Shown here piece by piece: positions 37,197 to 46,065 of a DNA stretch of 64,000 bases. Numbering within the stretch: position 1 is the first letter of the stretch; the number at the start of each line of letters is the position of its first letter. The notes beneath the pieces are model-generated. The model was given only the letters and a program-made list of their open reading frames with translations. It ran no database searches and was not told the DNA's origin. Source of the DNA: Actinopolyspora lacussalsi (GTDB lineage Bacteria; Actinomycetota; Actinomycetes; Mycobacteriales; Pseudonocardiaceae); assembly GCA_030803735.1 (NCBI GenBank), contig JAURUC010000001.1:3427501-3491500 (forward strand), written 5' to 3'. A program made the translations under genes and the position numbers.

Positions 37197-37454
37197 TCAG
37201 CCGCTCACGTCCACGTGATCGAGTTCGGATACCGCTGTGTCCACGGTTTCCTTGAGTCGCAGCAGGTTGGTGCGGCTCATCGTGAGCACGATCGGGGTTC
37301 GCGCGCCGATGTAGAGATCGGCGAGGTTGAACCGAGGCCACGTCTCACCAATCAACGAGGTGCGATCGACGATCAGCAGCCGCTTGGCGCGGTCCAGCGG
37401 GAACGCCACACCTTCGAGCTGCTGCTTGGCGGCGGGACGGATCTGTTCGCTCAT
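37197..37454 (-). CDS. Hypothetical protein of the integrative element
   Basis: An 85-residue protein starting at the ATG at 37454, which overlaps the stop of the upstream gene (ATGA). It contains LDRAKRLLIVDRTSLIGE and ends LRLKETVDTAVSELDHVDVSG. No family recognised. A 73-bp piece of its 3' end recurs at 48657-48729 in the third, decayed element, which shows that the gene is a standard part of this element family. Confidence 0.7.
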   Translation of the reverse strand: MSEQIRPAAKQQLEGVAFPLDRAKRLLIVDRTSLIGETWPRFNLADLYIGARTPIVLTMSRTNLLRLKETVDTAVSELDHVDVSG

Positions 37455-37735
37455 GCCTGTTCCTCCGGTGAGCCGTAGCCGTGCGCGCGGGAGTCCTCGC
37501 GGAGCCTGTGAGCACCACCGGTCTGCTGTTCGCACCACTGCGCGAAATCCAGTGCGGCACCGGCCAGGCTCCGGGCGAACCGAGCAGCGTCGCCGGGGCC
37601 ACCCATGCGTCCGGGAACCTGCACGGACAGGGTTCCGGACGGACCGCCCGCCACGAGCTGACGGACCCCCGGCATCGGCTCGACGACTTCGGCACCGTCG
37701 CCGGGGTCCGGCTGCACGATGTAGTACGTACCCAC
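37451..37735 (-). CDS. Hypothetical protein of the integrative element
   Basis: A 94-residue protein. The GTG at 37735 follows AAAGGA by 7 bases and is preferred over the GTG at 37762, which has no room for a ribosome site. It has no membrane segment. A C-terminal helix (AARFARSLAGAALDFAQWCEQQTGG) stands out. It is translationally coupled to the next gene. Family not recognised; a second small gene of the same pair is found in related elements. Confidence 0.7.
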   Translation of the reverse strand: MGTYYIVQPDPGDGAEVVEPMPGVRQLVAGGPSGTLSVQVPGRMGGPGDAARFARSLAGAALDFAQWCEQQTGGAHRLREDSRAHGYGSPEEQA

Positions 37736-37833
37736 AGGTTCGTCCTTTCTCACCAGCCCCACCTTTTGGGGCGCTGATTCAAGGAGAACCCGGAATCGGC
37801 GGACCTACCCGGACAAACTGTCCGGGGCCGACA

Positions 37834-38412
37834 TCAATCCCTACTGGACGTGCTTTGACCAGGCGTTACGGAACCGACCGCATCGAGGATCCTCGCCCAG
37901 GGAAGGTCCTTGCCAGCAGGTGCGCCGCGCGGTTCGTGCAGCGGCCAGTACTCGTCGCCGGTCAGCAGGTGCACGCCCGCACGCTCCAAGGCGGAGATGT
38001 GGGAGTCCCAGGCGGGTTGCCGGGCGTGCGCGGCGTTGATCCTCGGGAACACCACGATCGGCACGGACTGAGTACCGATCGCTTCGCACACGGTTGTCAG
38101 TGCCTGGTTGTCGGCCAGCCCGAGCGCGAGCTTGGCGACCGTGTTCGCGCTCGCGGGGCAGACGAGGAAGCAGTCGATCGGCGGGTGCGGACTGGCCTCA
38201 CGCGGCATCCTCGGAGCCACCCGGCACGGCAGCCCCGTCGCGGCATCGATCCGTTCCCGCTCCCCGGTGTCCTCCAGCCACGTTCCTGCCGTGGGTGTGA
38301 GTGTGACCGCCACCTGCCACCCGCGCGCGATCGCGGGTTCGACCAGGGAAGTTCGGATGTTCTCCAGTCCACCGGCCGCGGACCCGATCAGGCCGAGCGT
38401 GTGCGTACTCAT
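37834..38412 (-). CDS. Flavoprotein of the CoaC/HFCD family
   Basis: A 192-residue flavin-binding protein of the homo-oligomeric flavin-containing cysteine decarboxylase fold. LGLIGSAAGGLENIRTSL and CFLVCPASANTVAKLALGLADN are the FMN-binding signatures (compare PASANT in CoaBC). A lone member without the CoaB half can decarboxylate peptidyl-cysteine or other acids, or may be a redox protein. It overlaps the XRE gene start region by four bases and recurs near XRE regulators in actinomycete elements. The exact role is unknown. Confidence 0.85.
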   Translation of the reverse strand: MSTHTLGLIGSAAGGLENIRTSLVEPAIARGWQVAVTLTPTAGTWLEDTGERERIDAATGLPCRVAPRMPREASPHPPIDCFLVCPASANTVAKLALGLADNQALTTVCEAIGTQSVPIVVFPRINAAHARQPAWDSHISALERAGVHLLTGDEYWPLHEPRGAPAGKDLPWARILDAVGSVTPGQSTSSRD

Positions 38413-39647
38413 CGCACCGCCCGGCAGCGTTCGGCGAGTCCCAGCAGCGGGGAAGACTTCGATCCGTTGGTCACCGGGGCACGACGGTACATGGTGCGCA
38501 CGACTTCGCGCACCATCGAGCTGTGCGTGACCAGTTGGGGTGCCTTGGACTCGGCGTCGAGCAGCACGCGGGTGGCGTCGTCGTCGCGCGCCAGCATGCT
38601 CAACGCGCGTGCGAGGTCGATCGAGTGCGTGACCTGACGTTCGACCGGCAGGTGCGTGGGATGCACGGATTCGCCCCGTTCAACCACGTTGGACACGTCG
38701 CCGAGGTCGAGCGAGGCGGACAGCCGGTGCAGTTCGACGTTGGCCGGTCCGAAGCCGGTTTGCCAGTAGTTCGCGTCGACACCGAGCCGTCGCGCGGCCG
38801 TGTCGGCCTGGCCGAGCAGTTCGCGGGTGGTTTGACGGTCCTGCCGACGAGCGGCGGCGACCGCCGTGCGCAGGAACAGCATCCCGTACAGGCTCAGGGC
38901 TTCCGGTTCCGCCTCCCGGACCTGTGGAGTGAGCCACCGGGCCGCTGTTTCGCCGAGACTCAAGGCGTCGTCGAAGCGTCCCACCGCGAGCAGGGCGTGG
39001 GTGCCCGCGCGGGAGGCGGAGGCGAGCACGAGCGGGTCCTCGGAGCGATCGGCGGCCTGCATGGCCCGTTCAGCGGCGATCCAGGAGAGGTCGGACTCAC
39101 CGACCTTGCTCAGCGTGGTGGCCGCCAGGTGGTGAACCCGAGCCGAGACGGCGTGTGCGCGGCGGTAGTAGGAGGGATGCCCGGAGGAGGTGCGTTCGAG
39201 CTGTTGCGCTGATTTCAGCAGGCCGGGAAGCACGCCGACGACGTGACCGACGCTGCCGTTCTGGTACTGGTGCCAGGCTTCCTCGGCGACGCGCGCGACC
39301 GGTTCGGGATCGACGTATTCCGGTTGCATCGCACCGCCGAACAGCGTGCGCGAGAGCCGTTCCGGCGACATGAGCGCGTCACGAATGGCGGGAACGTCGT
39401 CGTTGTCCTCGTCGTCCTCGAACAGGACCGGCTCGCCCATCAGGTCGTTGAGCGTGACGCGAAGCTGCCGAGCGAGTTCGACGAGCACGTCAATCCGGTT
39501 GACCTGCCGATCGCCCCGCTCGACCTTGCTCACCCAGTCCTCGGACTTACCCATCAGCCCGGCAAGCACCGCCTGCGACAGCCCACGCCGACGCCGGTAG
39601 AACGACACCCGCTCACCGACGCTCAGCTCTTCGCCTGCACCACGCAC
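38409..39647 (-). CDS. XRE-family regulator with TPR-like C-terminus
   Basis: A 412-residue protein from the GTG at 39647. The helix-turn-helix is at about residues 10-65 (VSFYRRRRGLSQAVLAGLMGKSEDWVSKVERGDR). The rest is alpha-helical and repeat-like (ALSLGETAARW..., LLGQADTAARRLG), as in TPR-containing sensor regulators. TATACT lies 8-13 bases before the start codon in the leftward direction, so the message is probably near-leaderless. It is coupled to the flavoprotein gene. Likely regulates the element or signals cell state. Confidence 0.88.
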   Translation of the reverse strand: MRGAGEELSVGERVSFYRRRRGLSQAVLAGLMGKSEDWVSKVERGDRQVNRIDVLVELARQLRVTLNDLMGEPVLFEDDEDNDDVPAIRDALMSPERLSRTLFGGAMQPEYVDPEPVARVAEEAWHQYQNGSVGHVVGVLPGLLKSAQQLERTSSGHPSYYRRAHAVSARVHHLAATTLSKVGESDLSWIAAERAMQAADRSEDPLVLASASRAGTHALLAVGRFDDALSLGETAARWLTPQVREAEPEALSLYGMLFLRTAVAAARRQDRQTTRELLGQADTAARRLGVDANYWQTGFGPANVELHRLSASLDLGDVSNVVERGESVHPTHLPVERQVTHSIDLARALSMLARDDDATRVLLDAESKAPQLVTHSSMVREVVRTMYRRAPVTNGSKSSPLLGLAERCRAVR

Positions 39648-39761
39648 ATGGTTAGTATAGCAATCATGACCACTGTATAGTCCGAGATCACACATTACGT
39701 AACAAATAAAAATCACTTCAAATTTATCAAGGTTCCCATAACAGATTGTCGGCACGCACAC

Positions 39762-41129
39762 ATGAACGACTCAGCAACGCCGAAGATAGACGAACAATTT
39801 TTCCTTTTTATCGGAAGCACCGAGACCCCCGAAGCCACAAGCAAACTAAAGACAGTGGGTACCCGATACAAGAGAAAAAGACTCGACTCGGGACCCGACA
39901 ACTGGGACAAAATTAACCTTCTACTCGAATCCCCATTCCTCAAAGGCGCCATTATCAAACTAAGCGCCCGAACATGGGAGATGTTCACCTCCGAGATGCA
40001 TGCAAAACAAATCGCAAGATTACTCGGAAATCTTGAACATACGCCGCATGTAGTTTTTGCCCACGACTCCATTCTTAAACAAACAACCCCCAAAAGCCAC
40101 ACAGAAAAAGAACCCGAATTTGACGAAGACTTCATATTTTTATTTGACCATGATCCAATTGACCCTCCCTCCGAAGCCGACATAGAACATGTGCGCAACC
40201 TTTTTAATAACTACGAGATTAACCTGATTCCATATAACACAAACGCAGAGCTTGGAACATTCGCAAGACGGTTCGTTGACGATAATGACAAACATCTGCT
40301 TTTCCGTGTTTATATACCTAGCGGAAAAATGTGGTCCAGTGAGGCCGACAAGCTCCTAAATCTATTCCGCGACTGGATTTCGCGAATCAAAAGGAAAAGC
40401 ATACGACAGGATGGGTACGCTACATCAAACGGCGAAGTCTATGAGTTCTTCAGCGACGACCGCAATGAATTGAACTCCCTTTCAGGCGAACTAAGTGAAT
40501 TTTCGGACTTTCTTGACCTATGCATCAAGGATCCTGCTGCCGCCAGTACCATACTAGAGGGGAACCACATAGATCCCACAAAGAGCTCTCAGATTATTGA
40601 AAAATACGCAAAAGAAGCGCGGCGAATCGAGGTTGATCTTCGGCAAGCACGAGAAACCAAACTTTTGAGCATAAGGCACCGCCTCGAGTCGGAATTTATT
40701 AACTCCGATCAAGATCTAAACGAAGCTCTAGATATGGCTAACTCTATGGTTCCTTCTAGAGCATCCATCAGGGACAGCAGTGTGATTAGCCACACTCTTC
40801 CGGCGCAAAACACTTCATCGCCTAACAACGTTACTATCAATCAAATATTCGGATCAGTTCAGCACTTAGTTTCAGGTGAGCTAAATGGCACTACAAACTA
40901 CGGCACCCAGGCCAACGAATTGCTCGAACTCATAGATAAACTGTCACCCTCCAACAAGCCGGAACTTGAAACAGCAGTACATGAAATCGAGGATCAAGAT
41001 GCGAGCGACGAAGACAGGAGAACGGCAGGAAACAAAATAAAAGGATTTCTATTCTTAGCCAAAGACCGAATTACAGAGATAGCTTATTCCACTCTTCAAG
41101 CTTACATTGAAAGCAAGCTTGGCATTTAA
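39762..41129 (+). CDS. AT-richer cargo gene of unknown function at the right side of element A
   Basis: A 455-residue soluble protein, about 45-50% GC in sampled lines versus about 70% around. It is on the opposite strand to most of the element. The N-terminal 230 residues are mixed alpha/beta (EQFFLFIGSTETPEATSKL, EDFIFLFDHDPIDPPSEAD). Residues 250-320 are helical and charged, probably coiled coil. The end has NVTINQIFGSVQHLVSGELNG followed by a helical domain; this plan weakly recalls the C-termini of some abortive-infection proteins such as AbiTii. No catalytic motif is recognised. The start lacks a clear ribosome site, and the message may be leaderless. Confidence 0.75.
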   Translation: MNDSATPKIDEQFFLFIGSTETPEATSKLKTVGTRYKRKRLDSGPDNWDKINLLLESPFLKGAIIKLSARTWEMFTSEMHAKQIARLLGNLEHTPHVVFAHDSILKQTTPKSHTEKEPEFDEDFIFLFDHDPIDPPSEADIEHVRNLFNNYEINLIPYNTNAELGTFARRFVDDNDKHLLFRVYIPSGKMWSSEADKLLNLFRDWISRIKRKSIRQDGYATSNGEVYEFFSDDRNELNSLSGELSEFSDFLDLCIKDPAAASTILEGNHIDPTKSSQIIEKYAKEARRIEVDLRQARETKLLSIRHRLESEFINSDQDLNEALDMANSMVPSRASIRDSSVISHTLPAQNTSSPNNVTINQIFGSVQHLVSGELNGTTNYGTQANELLELIDKLSPSNKPELETAVHEIEDQDASDEDRRTAGNKIKGFLFLAKDRITEIAYSTLQAYIESKLGI

Positions 41130-41883
41130 CCAAACTACCAATAATACCCAATCAAAAAGTCAAAAACCCGAAGCCAGAATATTGATCAAAGCCAGGTATC
41201 AGCTAACGATTGGAAGATTCCTTGAAACAAGGGATTCCTGCTCCTAGGCCAGACATATCAAAGCGAAACAACACCGGAATTCCCTATTGTATTAAATCGG
41301 CACTGTTGCCAGATAGTTGACTCTGAGTAAATTAGAAAGATCGATAAAGGAGCAGATCCACACATTAACTCATCTCCACTATATCTGCCTAGGTTCGTAT
41401 CGCGACTCACAATACTCAAATATCATGATCGGACCGCTGAGTAAGCTACGGTCAAGCTCGGATGGTCACCGGTCAGATCATATGTACTGTCAGGTGCTCC
41501 CAAAGTCAGATAGAACAGCCCTCAACGGGGTTGCCGAATTACGCTCTACGGAATCAAGGCGCGCCGCCTGCGGCGGCGCGCTCCGGACGGCTTGGCATGG
41601 CGCTTGCGCGTGCGGCCTGGCGGCCGTTCGCGCGCCAGCCAGCCGCCCGGAGACGGCGGAGGAGAAGCGCGGCGTTCGAGAGGCAACGGCGTGCTGTCAG
41701 CCGTTGCCTCGTAATCCGTCCGCGTCGATCGCCGTGTCTGCCGCAGCCGTGTACCGCTGAGCCCGGCGATCGCTGCCGCGCCTGTGGACATCGGGGCTCG
41801 TTGACCGAGCCGCGCTGACCACAGTCTTGCCACCAAGCCTGAAACGGCTTCTCATGTCGGTCGGCCCTCATATGCTCCCAAGC
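41130..41883. other. Gene-less stretch at the right side of element A
   Basis: Composition changes sharply near 41,520 from AT-rich (cargo-like) to GC-rich (element-like), marking a junction of the cargo insertion. Open frames here are not convincing. A perfect hairpin at 41559-41581 (GCGCGCCGCC, 3-base loop, GGCGGCGCGC) could stop rightward transcription. Confidence 0.5.
41559..41581. terminator. Perfect hairpin at the cargo junction
   Basis: A 10-bp stem with loop TGC and no T-run. It lies 430 bases after the 455-residue cargo gene, near the base-composition switch. Confidence 0.5.
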
Positions 41884-42096
41884 ATGAGCGACACTTCCAC
41901 CACGCCAGACCAACCCGACGAGGCCGTTCAACTCTATTCCAGCGGGAACGCACCGGAACACCTGAAGACACAGCGCCAGCTCGCAGCAGAGCACGAGAAG
42001 GTGCCCGGCGGACCTGTCCGAGGAGTCTTGCTCGTGGGAGGCGGGACTCCGTTGTTCGACGTCAACGAAGCTGTAGAAGCAGGCAAAGCCACGTAG
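41884..42096 (+). CDS. Small hypothetical protein near the right end of element A
   Basis: A 70-residue protein from the ATG at 41884. The N-terminus is Thr/Ser-rich and acidic. The C-terminal half (GGPVRGVLLVGGGTPLFDVNEAVEAG) looks folded. It ends just before the 21-bp repeat. The composition and codon use fit a real gene, but there is no clear ribosome site and the family is unknown. Confidence 0.5.
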   Translation: MSDTSTTPDQPDEAVQLYSSGNAPEHLKTQRQLAAEHEKVPGGPVRGVLLVGGGTPLFDVNEAVEAGKAT

Positions 42097-42101
42097 CTGC
42101 C

Positions 42102-42122
42102 CGGGCCACACGCGGGCCATTA
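42102..42122. repeat. 21-bp repeat, copy 2 (putative integrase arm site)
   Basis: Identical to 29008-29028. Short tandem GGTCAnnnAC-like units follow at about 42129-42165, which may also bind integrase, excisionase or initiator. It lies 86 bases from att copy 2. Confidence 0.75.
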
Positions 42123-42207
42123 AGGGCGGTCAACCACGGTCAATGACGGTCACCACTGGCCACCTTGCGCCGCAGGTCAGGAGTCGTGCGCGGAGACGAG
42201 TATCGGA

Positions 42208-42253
42208 TTCCCAAGCTGAGAACGCGGGTTCGATCCCCGTCACCCGCTCCAAC
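42208..42253 (+). repeat. att copy 2 (junction of elements A and B)
   Basis: All 46 bases match the tRNA-Gly 3' half at 28890-28935. The 5' half of a tRNA is absent, so this is not a functional tRNA gene. Confidence 0.92.
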
Positions 42254-42301
42254 GGTGAAGGCCCAGGCCAGGAACTTCCGGGTTCCGCCTGGGCCTTCAC
42301 C
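42254..42301 (+). terminator. Hairpin directly after att copy 2
   Basis: GGTGAAGGCCCAGGC (42254-42268) pairs perfectly with GCCTGGGCCTTCACC (42287-42301). The same hairpin follows att copy 3, so it is the tRNA terminator carried along with the att site. Confidence 0.8.
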
Positions 42302-42365
42302 GTGTCGGGGCGTTCAACGGGGTCAACAACATGGGGCGCCCCATTACCTTCCTGATGCTGTATCC

Positions 42366-43140
42366 ATGCTCAACACGCGTCAGCCTCTCTGTGCTGTCGG
42401 CCCGCTCGCGCTGTGTGCGATCCGCGCTCAGGGCGCGTGCAGCCGCCCTTCGGACAACGTATTGCTCGTTCAGGAGCGGGGTGGCCACGTGCTGAAATCA
42501 TCCTGGCGACTCGCGTCCATCTTAAGGTGGTTCCATGAACCGCTCATCCACCAGCGAGAAGAGGCCCAGTACGGCGCCAGGCTTCAGCGAAAGATTGAGG
42601 AAAAACCGTTCGGACACGACGAGGTCGACAACACGGTCTCGCCGCAGCGCAGCTCCGACCCGATGAACCCGAGCAGGCTGTCTGAGCCTATGCGATGGCT
42701 GACAGAGAACAGCGAGAACGGCCAGTGGGCCATGGAGTGCACCGGGCTCGGCCTGAACCTCGTCAGCGGCAACTACGAGTTTGCCGGCCTGATCATCATC
42801 CACTCAAGGAGTTCTGGCAGCGGTTCGGCGGTCAGATCGAGGCCAACTGGGAGTCCGGCAAGCTCCGGCAGTTATCCAGTATGGGCCGCGAGCTACTCAC
42901 CGAGCTGTCGGCCGACGTGGCTTGGAGCAACGAGGGGCTGTTCGCGTTCCTACAGGGACTTCGGTGGCTGTCCGAGCTGGACAGCTCGCGGATCAACGCT
43001 CCCGCGATCAAATGGGAGATCCAGTCATGACCGACCAATGGTACACCGGAAACGCGGCCGACGATGGAGACGAGCGTTGCTGCTGGATTCTCGGCAACTC
43101 CATCGCCGTCACTATCCGCTGGCCGTCACTGCCGAGCTGA
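42366..43140 (+). pseudogene. Probable frameshifted gene remnant at the left of element B
   Basis: Two frames each contain a protein-like stretch. One runs to about 42806 (LTENSENGQWAMECTGLGL, NLVSGNYEFAGLIIIH). The other runs 42807-43030 (LKEFWQRFGGQIEANWESGK, GRELLTELSADVAWSNEGLF). They join smoothly if one base is added or removed near 42806. A further short frame (MTDQWYTGNAADDGDERCCW, from 43027) follows with an overlapping start and ends early. This looks like a decayed gene pair. No family recognised. Confidence 0.4.
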
Positions 43141-43408
43141 GCGGCAGCAGCGTCGCGAGCAGCGCCGAGCCCTCTGCCTTGACCCGACTTACCTGGAGCG
43201 GGTCAAGTTCGTAAGTGCGTATTGTTCGTCTGTTTCAAGTTCGTACGGACCTACGCAGAAGTGCAAAGCCAACAGACTCGCCACTCAGCATCGGCGTCCA
43301 TTGCTACCCTAAACGCGCGTGTTGCCAAAACTCCACTTGTCTCGTCAAGGGTGGCCCCTTCGGACCGCCTGCCTGCGCCGCCCGGCGAGAATCACCCGTC
43401 CGCCGCGC

Positions 43409-44611
43409 CTACGGAAGACGCAACTGGTCGTCGACTGGAACAGTCGAAGGCGGCAAGGTTGTGATCAACAACTCTTCCGCCGACCGTTTTCCGACTTTGC
43501 CCGCCGCCGAATATCGGGTAGAGACAATGCGTTTACTAATTCGCCAACGCTTCACTCCAAGTAGCCAACGATCCTGTTCTAATGGTGTCATGCGCGCATT
43601 CGCATAGAGCCAAGGGTTTGTTGTAAGGGCAGGATGGTTGTCATAGCTCAGGAGCCACCTGAACTGCGCCTTCGTACGTAGGTAATCAGCGAGTTTGAGA
43701 TGGAGGGTACCGTCCATGGGCCGCGCGGAACCGAGCCCGTCACCACCATAGCCGCCCTGCGGGTCAAACGATGTCCGATACAGTAGCGAAGATTTCTCAA
43801 TGTAGGGAGGGTCCAAATACGCAACAACGCGCGACGGAAGTAATTGCGGGTAGTGCTCTGGAACGTCAGCAAGTGTCCGCCGCCAGTCCTTACACCAGAC
43901 ATCGACAAGCCGCCCGCTATCGTATAGATGACCAACGTAAGCAATCCGCTCCTCTAGTGCGTTTGGGTTCCACCGACACCCGATCGGGTAGGCGCTGCTC
44001 TGGGCTCTCCCACCGATGGGACCCGCTTTACCATGAAGGATTCCCGAAAAGGTCGTTCGGTTTAGGAAGAGGCACTGTATGGCGGTAGCTAGACGTCGAT
44101 TCCGATGCTTCATTTGGCGCTCAGGCTCCCAGGCCCTCCAGTAGTCCCAACGTGCGACGGCGTCGCTCCCACCTTTGCGAATATAGGTCGTCCACTCGTC
44201 GTGCATGCGATCGATCAGCCGTTCGGTATCGTCAGCTGCCGTTTGCCAAAAAGCCGTTACAAGAGGATCGCCGTCAGCCAACAGGATTCGGTCCACTGTG
44301 CCATCACCGATCATGCGCAATGAGGCCGACGCTCCGCCAGCAAAGGGTTCGACCAGCAGGTTGATCTCAGGAACTTCGCGGGAGGCAGTCGCCGAGGTGA
44401 TCACACGAGAGAGGATCGGTGAGAGCGACGATTTGGCACCTGGGTAACGCAACGGCGATTGGTAGCGACCATGGGCGAGATCGTGCGAGACGGCTTGAAG
44501 GCTCCGAACGAGTGGCCTCTCCTGATCGTTGATCGTAGGCGTGGAACCGAATACCTCGGCCGCGCCCGCCAGATTCGCATCAGTCTCGGTCGACGGCGTC
44601 AGTGTGGGCAT
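43409..44611 (-). CDS. D12-class N6-adenine DNA methyltransferase
   Basis: A 400-residue methyltransferase of the Dam/DpnM (D12) class. Motif I is RYPGAKSSLSPIL near residue 57. The central region has the typical LNRTTFSGILHGKAGPIGG. Motif IV is DPPY in VVAYLDPPYIEKSSLLY. The C-terminus carries the KRWRISKRIVSTRYS-like end. It would transfer a methyl group from S-adenosylmethionine to adenine in a short site, GATC-like in many relatives, but the target here is unknown. It is the last gene of the leftward HerA-NurA operon, 41 bases after the NurA-like stop, and may protect host DNA from that pair. Confidence 0.88.
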   Translation of the reverse strand: MPTLTPSTETDANLAGAAEVFGSTPTINDQERPLVRSLQAVSHDLAHGRYQSPLRYPGAKSSLSPILSRVITSATASREVPEINLLVEPFAGGASASLRMIGDGTVDRILLADGDPLVTAFWQTAADDTERLIDRMHDEWTTYIRKGGSDAVARWDYWRAWEPERQMKHRNRRLATAIQCLFLNRTTFSGILHGKAGPIGGRAQSSAYPIGCRWNPNALEERIAYVGHLYDSGRLVDVWCKDWRRTLADVPEHYPQLLPSRVVAYLDPPYIEKSSLLYRTSFDPQGGYGGDGLGSARPMDGTLHLKLADYLRTKAQFRWLLSYDNHPALTTNPWLYANARMTPLEQDRWLLGVKRWRISKRIVSTRYSAAGKVGKRSAEELLITTLPPSTVPVDDQLRLP

Positions 44612-44652
44612 GCTAGTATTCCGGTGGATGAGACAGGGGCGGTGTGCACGGT

Positions 44653-46062
44653 CTACCTCTTGAAGTAAGTCGGAGGCTGAACAGCCTGCATGTCGAGGTT
44701 AAGACCCGGTACATTCTGTTGCGCCATCATCGTCAGAACCGATCTCCCAACGCCGAGCGGGAGCGCAGCCGCGGAGTGGGCGAGCGCAACGGGGATCACG
44801 GCGTGCTGGTACATCCTAGTCCGCAGTGCGTCAAGGACTTCACAGATCACTCGGAGCGAGGGGTAAGCATCCCAACCCTCGATCTCAGAATCGCCTTCAT
44901 ACGGCAGTAGCCCCGGACTGGGCAGCACACTTATGACGAGTGGATCACCAGTTTTAGTGCGGTAAATAAAGCGGCGACCGTAAAATTCATCGATGCCGTA
45001 TTGGTTTGTTTCGGGCCTGCCTGATATTCGATTGATGTAGTCATTTGTTAATCGCATCACGTGACCTGGTGGAATCAGATCTTGAATCTGCTCAGCATGC
45101 TCGACGAACGTTCCTGACTTCTCAATTCCCACCATTAGAGGCGCGGCGATACCCTGATTCATGCACCATTCACCGAGCTCCGCAAGATGTTCGTGAAAGC
45201 GGCGCTTCAGGGGAGCGAGAGGGCCAAAAAGAGCAAGCGGACCATCTGTAATAAACAACGTGTGTCGCAGAACTTCGGGAGCATTATCCGCGAAGAAGTT
45301 CAGGTAACATAGGGACATGAGTCTCTCGGACGCAGTCATGACCCGACCCAACGGTGTGAAATTGGATCCTTCGTCGCTATATTCCTCATGAGTGCGTAGC
45401 GCATCGGCCAGATACAGAGGTTCATTGCACGCGGGGCAATTCCCCCCATCCTTGCGAACTGTTAAAGTCAAACCGGTCGATGCTTTTAGGTTGCAACCCG
45501 GACAGACTCGAAGAGTGAGCTCAGTGGCCGGTACACCACGCGTCCCATGCAGAGTCAGCAAGCCATCAGCGAGGGTCATCTCGGTACTTGAGTCAAATCG
45601 CGCACGCTGAAGAAACGCGTCTAGTTCGGCTCGCCAAGTGTCGACCCCGCTCATGCCTGGTTGCGCGAGTTGTGATCCAGGAAGGGCTGCGTGGAAAGCA
45701 TACTCGGTATGAGACTGCCTGACCATGCGAGGATCAATATACCTCATAGTCGAAAGGGACCGGAAGACATCTAGCCGAACCATGGATCCAGCTACACGAA
45801 GATAGCCCACCTTGACTGTGGGGTGTTCTCGTGTGGCTTCAACCTCGGTATCAGAACCATCCACCGTGATTGAGAAGTCGATGTCATTGGGATCGCTAAC
45901 AAGCGGTAGATCGTCGGTAGCGATACAGAGATCCTCGATGTCGTCCTTGCTCCTGGGGCGACTACTGGTAATCTCCCAGCGTTGTAGCGCATCCTTGACC
46001 GTCTGATTTCGAACCGTATCTACATGTCCGAGCCGAGAGGCTTTTTCTCCGGAGTATGGCAT
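44653..46062 (-). CDS. NurA-like nuclease with inserted zinc ribbon
   Basis: A 469-residue protein. It has the layout of NurA nucleases, which work as dimers docked on a HerA hexamer. SITVDGS places an acidic residue at Asp68. FITDGPLALFG (Asp273), LMVGIEKSGTF (312-318) and IPVALAHSAA near the end follow the NurA motif order. Between motifs lies CPGC...CPAC (Cys187, 190, 209, 212), a zinc ribbon that classic NurA lacks. It starts three bases after the HerA stop, so the two are co-translated. The NurA call rests on motif order and on the HerA partner, not on a database match. Confidence 0.72.
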   Translation of the reverse strand: MPYSGEKASRLGHVDTVRNQTVKDALQRWEITSSRPRSKDDIEDLCIATDDLPLVSDPNDIDFSITVDGSDTEVEATREHPTVKVGYLRVAGSMVRLDVFRSLSTMRYIDPRMVRQSHTEYAFHAALPGSQLAQPGMSGVDTWRAELDAFLQRARFDSSTEMTLADGLLTLHGTRGVPATELTLRVCPGCNLKASTGLTLTVRKDGGNCPACNEPLYLADALRTHEEYSDEGSNFTPLGRVMTASERLMSLCYLNFFADNAPEVLRHTLFITDGPLALFGPLAPLKRRFHEHLAELGEWCMNQGIAAPLMVGIEKSGTFVEHAEQIQDLIPPGHVMRLTNDYINRISGRPETNQYGIDEFYGRRFIYRTKTGDPLVISVLPSPGLLPYEGDSEIEGWDAYPSLRVICEVLDALRTRMYQHAVIPVALAHSAAALPLGVGRSVLTMMAQQNVPGLNLDMQAVQPPTYFKR

Positions 46063-46065
46063 CCC

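Larger units (their letters stand above)
28890..42253. mobile_element. pSAM2-like actinomycete integrative and conjugative element (element A)
   Basis: It is bounded by att copies 1 and 2 (13.3 kb). In order it carries a cargo gene, integrase, excisionase, RepSA-like initiator, TraSA-like translocase, WhiB, GntR (KorSA-like), several small proteins, a flavoprotein, an XRE regulator and a second cargo gene. All core functions for excision, replication and double-stranded DNA transfer appear present. Confidence 0.88.

Noticed and set aside
37797..37833. Promoter or operator around AAACTGTCCGGGG
   Set aside because: It resembles half of the dyad at 58626, but no second half or promoter is visible.
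41317..41760. Open frame of 147 residues to the right of the AT-rich cargo gene
   Set aside because: It spans the composition break, has no ribosome site, and its second half is Ala/Arg/Cys noise.
42208..42250. Second tRNA-Gly gene
   Set aside because: Only the 3' half of the tRNA is present; the 5' acceptor strand and D-arm are missing.
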